Part shown: positions 43,801-55,800 of the stretch, in pieces
How positions within the stretch are numbered: the stretch's first letter is position 1
Layout: each line of letters starts with the position of its first letter
NCBI RefSeq assembly: GCF_010183535.1
Contig: NC_071330.1
Coordinates: 1,373,217 to 1,437,216 of the forward strand
Length of the DNA stretch: 64,000 nucleotides
Direction: 5' to 3'
Source: Caenorhabditis remanei
Lineage: Eukaryota; Nematoda; Chromadorea; Rhabditida; Rhabditidae
The notes under the pieces: model-generated
The model's database searches: none
Seen by the model: only the letters and a program-made list of their open reading frames with translations
What the model was told of the DNA's origin: nothing
Program-made: the position numbers and the translations under genes

Positions 43801-46800
43801 ATTGCAGTCTATGTATCATCCCTCTCCTCAGGCAGAAGCGGTGTTCAGAGGAATAAAACATGAAATCGTATCAGAGGAGGACCCGAAAACACTGAACGCT
43901 TTCCGAACATCTGGAATTGAAGATGTTGAATTTCTCGGTGGATATAATATCCGGAGGAAGGATGGAACACTTGCAACAATTTCATTTAACAAGCGTTATT
44001 GTTTCGTAATGTTTATCTGGTCAGACTTCTGATCACTACAGTAACCCCATAATGATGGTGGAACCATCTTGACCGACTCTACTCGTTCAGAATACCATAC
44101 TGTCCTGGTCATGGTGACCGTTGCATATATTCTTGTTATCAAAATATTTATTAGACTTCATATAATAAATGTTTTTTCTTTTTCAAAGTTTTTAAACTGT
44201 TTGCAGTCTTCAGACTATTCGTTGGGGTCCAAGATGGAGTATTTGGCCGGCAAGTATTAGCTCAACACAGTTCTTACAATTGCGCTCCACCGAACCCCTT
44301 GAAGAACGTCTCTTTCTCTCTGAGTCTCTCAACTTTGCACACAATCTTCTTCGGTTTTGGTAGAGCGCGGTTGTAAGAAGCATGACGTGCTAAATAACAA
44401 TCCGAAACACCGATTTCTAAGGTTTCCCTATTGAACACACCGTGCAGTGCAGCTATCTGCCGTGTTTGTTCAGACCTGTTGCTATGGCATACAGGACCGT
44501 CATTCACGTCTTCTGCCATAATGAGTGACGGTGACCCTCCTCTCCGTCTCCTCGGCCTTCCTAATAAGCCACTTCGAAGTATCGTTCGATTCATGAATCA
44601 TATCGATCAGTGAGTTTCAGCTTCTATTGAATTCATAAGACTCCATATTTTCAGATTCGCATTATCTCTGGTATCCAAACGGAGCAAAGAGCTCGTGAAA
44701 TCGATCGATATCAAATGTCGGAAAATCAATATTAAAGTGGATACGGATGTTTCAATACAAATTCAATTTTCTCATGATACAATCGAATGCTCGTTTGATA
44801 ATTATCAGCGTTCAATCGATAACCCGTCTCCCACCAACATTATATCGAAAGTATCACTTGGAAACAGAGGAGGTTTCGTGCATAATAAAGAAGAATATCG
44901 ATTTGAGGAGTGGTTGAATCACACACTCGAAGTGTATCATCAATCAGAAATCAACAAAGTTCTATTCATAACCCTGTTACCGGACATGCAATCTTTCAGA
45001 AAAACTTTCAGTTCTTTTTCTTTTTTAACATGGGTCAGAGGGACCACTAACGCTGATGTTCTGAAAGTCTTCAGGATCTTTCGTCCTGAAAAGCAGCTGA
45101 CGATTGCTGTTGGTAGGTATTACCACGATAGATATAAAAAGATTGATTCTCTTCATGAAGTGTTGGTTCAAAACCTGGATTATGTTTATATCGGTTTGAT
45201 GGGCCAACTGACATTGGATGATTTATTAATTATGAACTGCCGGAAAATTGAAATTTTTTTCCAATTAGCTATCAATTATGAATCAATCTTGAATCTATTC
45301 CTAAAACATTGGATGGCTGGATCCAATCCAAGATTACGATACATTGAATTGCAGTCTATGTATCATCCCTCTCCTCAGGCAGAAGCGGTGTTCAGAGGAA
45401 TAAAACATCAAGTTGTGTCGAAAGAAGACTCGAACACATTGAAAACTTTCCGATCTTTTGGTATTAAGAAAGGTAGTAAGTATGTTGAGTTTCTCGATGG
45501 TTATAATATCCGCAGAAGAGATGGAACAGTTGCTACAATCTCATTCAACAAGAGATATTCTTTTATAATGCTTGTTTGGTCATGATTTAAGTTTCCTTCA
45601 ATAAATGTTATACTCTCCCAACTTTTTGTTGTCGAGTGAATGTAGTCATTCGACTTTGAGAAAACGATTTCTTCATCCGAACCACAATTCCAGATAATTA
45701 AATCATGAATATGTCAATCTTTTACCGTGTCGTGCCACGTAACACACAGTAATCTACCGTGTTTGTTCAGACCTGTTGCTATGGCATACAGGTCCGTCAG
45801 TCACGTCTTCTGCCATAATGAGTGACGGTGACCCCCCTCTCCGTCTCCTCAGCCTTCCTAACACGCCTCGTCGGAATATCGTTCGATTCATGGAACATAT
45901 CGATCAGTAAGTTTCAGCTTCTATTGAATTCAAAAGACTCCATATTTTCAGATTCGCATTATCTTTGGTATCCAAGCGAAGCAAGGAGCTCGTGAAATCG
46001 GTCGATATCAAATGTCGGAAAATCATTATCAAAGTGAAAACAGCAATTTCAATACGAATACTGATTTCTTCTTATGTTTTCATTGAATGTTCGTTTGATG
46101 ATTATCAGCGTTCAATTGACAATCTTTCTCCAATCAACATTGAATCGAAGGTGTCACTTGGGATTGGAGAAGGTTTCGTGCATAGTAAACCAGAATATCG
46201 ATTTGAGGAGTGGCTGAATCATGCACTCGAACTATATCATCAATCGGAACTGGACAGAGTAATTATCTTCACACCGTTACCGGATATGAAATCTTTTCGG
46301 AAAACTTTCAACAAAGTTCCGACTTTAATCATAATTGGAGCAGATGATGAACCTAAAATCATAGAATACTACAGGTGTCTTCGTCCGGAGAAAAATCTGA
46401 TCTTCACTGTTGGCAAACTCTGTGTACTTCGCAATGAAAATACCGAACTTCTTCACGAAGTGTTCCTTCAAAATCTCGATTACATTCATGTCGCTTGGAT
46501 GAGTCGTTTGACATTGGATGATTTGCTAATAATGAACTGCCGAAAACTTGAGATTTGGTTCCATTTAGCTATCAACTATGAATCGATCTTGAATCGATTC
46601 ATCAATCACTGGCTGGCTGGATCCAATCCGAGATTACGATACATTGAATTGGAGTGTGTAAGAAATAATTTTTCCCATGAAGGGGTGCTCAGAGGAATAA
46701 AACACAACACGGTATCAAAAGAGGATCCGAGAACATTGAACGCCTTTCGAACATCTGGAATTGCAAATGTTAAATTTCTCGGCGGATACAATATTCGTAA

Positions 46801-49800
46801 AAAGGATGGAACAACTGCTACCGTATTATTTAAGAATCGTCGAAGTATCGCAATGCTTGTTTGGTCGTGATTATCATTCTCAACAATAAATATTTTATCA
46901 TTTTGAATGTTAAGTGAGACAGTTATCAAACTTTGAAAATAAAGATACATTCCTCTCGGTTCAAGATTCAGAAAATCAGGAAAAGTTTTTCTTCGGAATT
47001 TTCCGATATTTCGAATTCTATGTAGTTGGAGAATGAAGGCGATTTCCCATGACACATCAACCTTCTGATGATTGTGTTTGTTCAGACCTGTCTCTATGGC
47101 ATACAGGTCCGTCATTGACGTCTTCTGCCATAATGGGTGACGGTGACCCTCCTCTCCGTCTCCTCAGCCTTCCTAATAAACCTCTTCAGATTATCATTCA
47201 ATGTATGAACCATATCGATCAGTAAGTTTCAGCTTCCAAATTCTTCAGAAGACTCCATATTTTCAGATTCGCATTATCTCTGGTATCCAAGCGAAGCAAG
47301 GAGCTCGTGAAATCGATAGATCTAGAATGCTCTTCAATCAATATAAAAGTGGACTCAGGAATTCTGATACAAATATTGATTGCTTCTGAAATTTTACTCG
47401 AATGTTCTTTTGATGATTATCAGCGTTCAATGGATAATCCATCTCCAACCAACATCAAATCGAAAGTATCACTTGAGAATAGAGGAGGTTTCGTGAATAG
47501 TAAACCAGAATATCGATTCGAGTAGTGGTTGAATCACATACTCGAAATATACCACAAATCAGAACTCAACCATATTCTATGTATCACCCTGTTACCAGAC
47601 ATTCAGTCTTTTCGAAAAACATTCAGAAGTTGTTCAACTTTAATAATACTTGTAGCGAGTGATGAAGTGCAAATTCAAGAATATTCAAGAACGTTTCGTC
47701 CGGAAAAGCGATTAATATTCGGTGTTAAGGAATTCTTGGGAAGAGACCGAAGCAAAATTAGTGATCACATTTATGAAATTCTAGTTCAAAACTTGGACGA
47801 AATCTATTACAATTATATGCCCGAATTGATATTGGATGATTTATTAATTATGAACAGCAGTATCGTTCGGATTTATTTTTATGAAGCTATCAAGTATGAA
47901 TCCATGCTGCGCCGATTCATAAAACATTGGATGGCTGGATCCAATCCGAGATTACGATATATTGAATTGGAGTCTTTAAAAGGCTATTACCCTCAAGCAG
48001 AAATAGTATTGAAAGGAATAAAACATGAAATGGTATCAAAGGAAGATCCAGAAACTTTAAATGTTTTCCGAGCTGCTCGGATTAAAAATGTTGAATTTCT
48101 CGGTGGATATAATATCCGCGGGAAGGATGGAACTGTTGCTACTCTCTCGTTTAAAAAAAGGCGGTGTTTCGTAATGCTTGTTTGGTCGTGATTATCATTC
48201 TCAACAATAAATATTTTATCATTTCGAATGTTAAGTGAGACAGTTATCAAACTTTGAGAGTAACTTTGAGAGTCCGATATTTCGAATTCTATGTAGTTGG
48301 GGGATGCATGCGATGTCACATGACACATCAACCTTCTGATGATTGTGTTTGTTCAGCCCTGTTGCTATGACATACAGGTCCGTCAGTCACGTCTTCTGCC
48401 ATAATGAGTGACGGTGACCCTCCTCTCCGTCTCCTCAGCCTTCCTAACACGCCTCGTCGGAATATCATTCAATGTATGGAACATATCGATCAGTAAGTTT
48501 CAGCTTCTATTGAATTCAAAAGACTCGATATTTTCAGATTTGCATTGTCTCTGGTATCCAATCGAAGCAAAGAGCTCGTGAAATCGATCGATATCAAATG
48601 CCATGCAATCAATATTAAAGTGAACATCATAATTTCAATTCGAATCCAATTTCCACGTGATACAATCGAATGTTCTTTTGATGATTATCAGCGTTCAGTT
48701 GATAATCCATCTCCAAACAACATCAAAGCGAAAGTGTCACTTGGGAATAGAGAAGGTTTCATGCATAATAAACCAGAATATCGATTCGAGGAGTGGTTGA
48801 ATCATGCACTCGAACTATATCACCAATCTGAACTGGACAGAGTATCTATCTTCACACCGTTACCGGATATGAAATCTTTTCGGAAAACGTTCAACAAAGT
48901 TCCGACTTTATTCATACTTGGAGCAGATGATGAACCTAAAATCATAGAATACTACAGGTGTCTTCGTCCGGAGAAAAATCTGATCTTCACTGTTGGCAAA
49001 CTCTGTGTACTTCGCAATGAAAATACCGAACTTCTTCACGAAGTGTTCCTTCAAAATCTCGATTACATTCATGTCGCTTGGATGAGTCGTTTGACATTGG
49101 ATGATTTGCTAATAATGAACTGCCGAAAACTTGAGATTTGGTTCCATTTAGCTATCAACTATGAATCGATCTTGAATCGATTCATCAATCACTGGCTGGC
49201 TGGATCCAATCCGAGATTACGATACATTGAATTGGAGTGTGTAAGAAATAATTTTTCCCATGAAGGGGTGCTCAGAGGAATAAAACACAACACGGTATCA
49301 AAAGAGGATCCGAGAACATTGAACGCCTTTCGAACATCTGGAATTGCAAATGTTAAATTTCTCGGCGGATACAATATTCGTAAAAAGGATGGAACAACTG
49401 CTACCGTATTATTTAAGAATCGTCGAAGTTTCGCAATGCTTGTTTGGTTGTGATTATCATTCTCAACAATAAATACTTTATCATTTTGAATGTTAAGTGA
49501 GACAGTTATCAAACTTTGAGAATAAAGATACATTCCTCTAGGTTCAAGATTCAGAAAATCAGTAAAAGTTTTTCTTCGGAATTTTCCGATATTTCGAATT
49601 CTATGTAGTTGGGGAATGAATGCGATGTCACATGACACATCAACCTTCTGTTCATTGTGTTTGTTCAGACCTGTCTCTATGGCATACAGGTCCGTCATTC
49701 ACGTCTTCTGCCATAATGAGTGACGGTGACCCTCCTCTCCGTCTCCTCAGCCTTCCTAATAAACCTCTTCAGAATATCGTTCGATTCATGAATCATATCG

Positions 49801-52800
49801 ACCAGTGAGTTTCAGCTTCTATTGAATTCAAAAGACTCGATATTTTCAGATTTGCATTGTCTCTGGTATCCAATCGAAGCAAAGAGCTCGTGAAATCGAT
49901 CGATATCAAATGCCATGCAATCAATATTAAAGTGAACATCATAATTTCAATTCGAATCCAATTTCCACGTGATACAATCGAATGTTCTTTTGATGATTAT
50001 CAGCGTTCAATGGATAATCCATCTCCAAACAACATCAAATCGAAAGTGTCACTTGGGAATGAAGGAGGTTTCGTGCATAATAAACCAGAATATCGATTCG
50101 AGGAGTGGTTGAATCATGCACTCGAACTATATCACCAATCTGAACTGAACAAAGTATCTATCTTCACACCGTTACCGGATATGAAATCTTTTCGGAAAAC
50201 TTTCAACAAAGTTCCGACTTTATTCATACTTGGAGCAGATGATGAACCTAAAATCATAGAATACTACAGGTGTCTTCGTCCGGAGAAAAATCTAATCTTC
50301 ACTGTTGGTGAATTCTTTGTTCATCGCAATGAAAATAGTGAGCTTCTTCACGAAATTTTCCTTCATAACCTAGATTTTATTTATATCGCTTTGATGGGCC
50401 AACTGACCTTGGATGATTTGCTAATAATGAACAGCCAGAAAATTGAGATTTTTTGCCAATTAGCTATCAACTATGAATCGATCTTGAATCGATTCATCAA
50501 GCACTGGCTGGCTGGATCCAATCCGAGATTACGATACATTAAGTTGGAGTGCATGAAATGTCGATTACCTCGAGCAGAAGCAATATTAAACGGAATAAAA
50601 CATGAAATCGTATCAGAGAAGGATCCGAAAACACTGAACGCTTTCAAAACTTCTGGAATTGGAAAATTGAAATTTCGAGGTGGTTATAATATCCGCAGAA
50701 GAGATGGAACAGTTGCTACTGTTTCATTCAACGAGAGGAATAGTTTCGTGATGTATATTTGGTCATGACTCCAGTACACTAACTAAAAATAATGGTATAC
50801 CCCGCTTGATTGCCTACTGGTCTAACCACAACGCCATGTTTTTTAATGAATTTTTTTTTAAACTACTGTATGTCCTTAGAAATTCTTCAATAAATATTTT
50901 CCGAATGTTAGTTACCTTGTTTCACATCAAATCGGAAATACAAGGAAAAAAAGGAAAAAAAATGTCAGACTAATCTCAAAAACAAACGGAGGTTGAATTT
51001 TAATCGATACTTTCCATAAGATCGGAGCATAATTAAGCTAACTGATTTTTTCTTCTCATATCCTCAACAATATTGATGGACAAACGAAACGGATGATTGT
51101 GGTAGACTTGTAACATAAGATTCTCAAGCTACTTGAGTCGACAGATAGAGTTATCTTCCAAATGATGGAAAGTATCTGCACATGAAAATATGGTTCCATA
51201 CTGTAGGTAAACCCGAGCGTTCCCGATTCTCTAGTAAATCAATACGAATACACTGTACCCTTTACGCGTCCAGTTATTGGTATCCGAAATGGTAGATCAA
51301 AAAAAAATCTTCTCCGATTGTAAGAACGGGAAATCTCTCGAGTGCTCATTCTCACTCTCTTATTCCCTACGTTTTCATTCTTATAAAGACTGAAACTCAA
51401 CCATGACTCGTGCCGAGGTGCAGCTACAGTATCTGAACTATCCGAAGCTAGTTAGTATCGAGAACAAGGAGGTCATCGCGCGCATTCCGTTCCTCGCGGC
51501 ACTGATGAAGAGCCAGGTGAGTTTTTTAAAGGGGTAGAAAATGGTCTAATAAGCGTTTTCAGCTTATTTAGTAGATGATAATTATCTGTTCACAAAAAAT
51601 CGCAGGTGGGTGTTCAAGTCGCATTGAAATTAGTTCAAACTGATATCCCGAAATTTGTCCAAACCCAGAACTTCATTTTTGTAGTTCAAAACTTTTTCGT
51701 CACAGGTTTTCTCAAAAAATTAAAGTTTTCATTTCATTCAATTTGCCAATTTTGCCGCACACTCTTTCGCGCCCTTGGTAAATTCTATTTTTGATCTACA
51801 TTTTTCAAAATTAATATCCGAATGCATAGTTGTCAAGGCCCGGCCCGGCCCGAAGGCCCGGCTTCAAAAAATGACCCTTTTTTTCCCAATTTTTTTTCTC
51901 GAAATTTTTCAAATTTTTCATCGAAAATGTGACCATTTTTGACTATTTTTCAGAATTTCTTCTAATTCTGACTGATAGTCGAAAATTTGACTTTTTCGCG
52001 AAAAAATTCAAAAAAATTTGACTTTCGCGCCAATTTGCCCGGGCCGGGCCTTGACAACTATGTCCGAATGTTTGTCTTTTTGATCAAAAAATATCAAAAA
52101 CCGCGGTCTTCCAGTCTCCAAAAAAGAACTGATAGGAAATTATTGATCTACCCTCATGAAACGAAAATTTTAAAAATTTGCAGGTCTACAACTTTATTAA
52201 AAATCCTGGTTGATAGTTTCATTCTCGATGACTTTCACATTTGGTTCATTAGTTCCGGAGAAAATATGTGTCGGGCGCACTTCAAAAATTTCAAAATTAT
52301 CTATTCAGATCATTCCTAACTTATCCTAAAAGTTTCAGCCAAAAAAGCATTTGCATGGTCTTGGGGTTCACTTGTTGGACTTCCAATTTTCTCAAAAATT
52401 AATTTTGTGAGAATAGATCAGAAAATTACACATTGGCAAACTCTCAAAGTTGACCATATTTCACAGAAAAAGACGAAAATAGGCAAAAATCAGTCTGGTC
52501 GGGACTGTAAAATTGAAACCACCGGGAGTACTGTAGTGGATACTATGAACCAAAACCTGCCGAAATTGTTCAAAAGCGGATAACATTTGTTCGTGATGGT
52601 CTCGCGCTTCAAAACCGTGAAACTTTCAAATCTGAAACCTTAAAAATTGAGATTTTCAGTCCCAAATAGGCATGTAGACCATCTCGGTTTCATTACTTAA
52701 ATAAATGAATAGTCCATTTTTAGGACTTTACTCGTTGTTGATGACCTTTTAAATATTTATCATAAGCTATGTCGCAAAAATGCACCTACGGTCAGATATC

Positions 52801-55800
52801 CTGACTCGGCTACAATAGGTTTCTAAAAATTTCAGAGTTCCGGTGATGAAGTTCCGTACATCATCGGCGGGCGGTGACTGCAGCATCTGCGTCTGCGCTC
52901 TGACTCACTTCTTGAGAAACATTTCTTATTATTTCAGAACGAGCTCTGGGAGCACTTCGACACTGTTCGTCTCGACCCCATAGAGATACCGTACACTCGT
53001 AAAGTGGGTGATTTTGTTCTTCGACGCGTCTTCAAGTCACTGAATAGCAAAGAAGTAGATGAGGAAGAGAAACAAGAAGTGGAGACAATGGAGCACGAGG
53101 ACTTGATGAATATTTTTTGTCTTGTTGACGAATGGGGTGTTGACCGCGAACTATTCGCCCCATTTCGCGACCCACTGAAGGATAAAATCGATGTCATTAA
53201 AGACTATTGGACCGCCGAACAAGAGGGTATGTAGTCACTTATAGAAGTTCTGAATGAAAGTTACTATTACCAGTCAATTTTGAAAAAAAAACCATACTTG
53301 TCAAATGACGGGCCGGCCCGTCAGGCCCGTCTTCTTAGGGGTATGGAAATTTTGAGAAAATTTTTAAAATTTTTTTCAATTTTCAATTTTTCATTCGGAA
53401 AAATTTCCAAATTTACTCGTTTTTTCATACTTTTTTCATGATTTTTTAGTAAATTTTTCGAAAAATTGACTGAATTTTTCAGCGAGACGCCTCCGGCGAT
53501 AATCAAATTAAAGTTATACTAAGGTCAACTCTGATTTTTTCATAGAATAACGTATGAGTGTCAGTGAGTGGATTTTCATACCGAAAAAGTTATTCGGTTC
53601 GGTCCAAACCTCGCTGAGAACGAGCGACGAAACAGTTTGGGCATTTCTGTGAACGTGGAAGGAAAAAAAAGAGCAAAAGTAGGCACAAAATTTGAAAAAA
53701 AAAACTCTTACGTCATGAAAATCATCTCACTGACACTCATACATTATTCTATGAAAAAATCAGAGTTGACCTTAGTACACTTTTAATCAACTGTGAAAAA
53801 AAAATCGAAAAATTTTTGAAAAAAAATTGAAAAAAAAATTCCCTCCAAAAAGACGGGCCTGACGGGCCGGGCTGGGCTTCGGGCCGGGCCTGACGTTTTG
53901 AAAAAAAAGCCCGGCCCGGCCCGGCCCTTGACAAGTATGAAAAAACATATTTTTTATATAGGTTCTAGAGACGAGCAGTGTCAATGATACCTATATCGGT
54001 TCAATACGACTGGAGATATCGAAAGGAAAAATAAAAATTCGAGAAGAAAACTTGGATTTTAAGTCCGAAAAATCCCTGAAATTCGTTCAGAAATAACACA
54101 GAACGAAGAAGGAAACAGCGAAAATCGTGAATTTCTCAAGCCATTAAAAAAATGTTGCTCTCGGTTTTTTGATTCAAGAAGAGAGGAATCCTAGAGACCA
54201 GGCTTGTAGAATTTCAGAATTTTCGAGAGAAATAATAAATTCTGGACTTCAAGACTATATTTACTAAGTTCTGAAAAAGCAAAAAACAAAAAAAAAACGA
54301 ATCTCTGATGCCTAATTTCTACTTTTTGATTGCAAAATGAAGTTCTCGACTGATAAATTACTAGATTTACTGAAAACCACTTTTTTGGAATTGAAAAATG
54401 CTCAACTTTCACTAAAAAGGGGCGAGGTCTACCTATTATCTGGTACCATAACTTAACCCAACTTCCATTTCCAGGCAAGGATGCATTCAAAGCGGACGGC
54501 GAAAAAGATGAAATGTCTTCAATTCAAACATCGACGGACGTGATGCCTAACGAGGTGAGAGAAAGATGAGATGGGTGCACTGGGATCGAAAAACTCAATT
54601 CTGTATGAAGCTCCGCCCACTTTTCGGCCACGCCTATTTTCTACTCTCAAACGCGTTTTAGATGACGGACAACAGATGATGCACTGTTTTTTGTGAACTG
54701 TGCGGCGGAAATGCTAAAAAGAGGCGTGGCTTCGATATGAAATTCCGAATTTCTATGCTTCGAAATGCGGTCCAAATCACTCCCAATTTACTAGTCTGCT
54801 CGAACTTTTAAAAATTGAAATGGGATTTTCAGTTATTAACCGTGCGTCAAAGTTACAGAAAAGGGGCGTGGCTCCAATTTGAGACGATAAAGCTAAGCCA
54901 CGCCCACTTTCCAAGACAAATAACGTTGAAGGGCGTGGCTTCGGTGTCGAGCTCCGCCCCTTTTTTATTGAACATCACCTCACGGTCTTCATCAGAACAA
55001 TATCAAACGCCATGGATAATTTGAACTTTTGGAAAACCTAAAAAGGGGCGTGGCTTCCAATTTCAGCTAACAGAGAGAAGGCAATAGCAACGAAAAACGC
55101 GTCCAAAGCGCACCAGATTCTAACTTTTTCAGTCTGGAAAGGCTGTGGATCGTTTCATAGTGATAAATATATTAGGAGATGTTAGAAATTGGAAAAATTA
55201 TATTTAGAAGCTGAATTTCTTCGATTTCGAGATCAAAATTGAATTTTTCGAAGATTTTTCTAATTTTCTCTCAATTTTCCAAATTTTTCGAACAAATCTG
55301 ATCTAAAAAAAAAGTAGAAATCATATTTTTGAGCTCGAAAAACGATAGTTTTCACCCTCCCAAACATTGAAATAATTTGCAGGGCGATTCGAATATTCCG
55401 GTGATTCCAGCGAAAAAGAGCATCGCACCGCGTGTCGAGAAGAAACGTCGACAGAAAATCTCGGATTATCTCAAACAAATGGCCACTCCCGAAATTGAAG
55501 CGGTAAGTTTTTGATTTTTAGGTGGAAAATAGGGAAAAATCATTAGAAATTTTGAAAAACGACCGAAAAAGATGCAACTTTGCGTTTTTTCAACTAAAAT
55601 GCTCAAAAATCGTACAAAATACGATTTTTGACTTGAAAAATTGGGAAATTTTAGTGATTTTAGCCCTTTATCATCAATTTCACTCAAATTTTCGAGTTTT
55701 CGTGAATCTGGAGCAGTTTTTCCTATACCATTACATCAACTTCCAATTTCAGCAACTCGCGCCACTCCGTGCTGCCGTCAAAGAGTGTGGAGACTTGATT

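Noticed and set aside
46606..47115. 169-codon antisense frame at the end of F-box gene 3, repeated after gene 5
   Set aside because: It mirrors F-box coding sequence and spacer; its conservation follows from the duplication.
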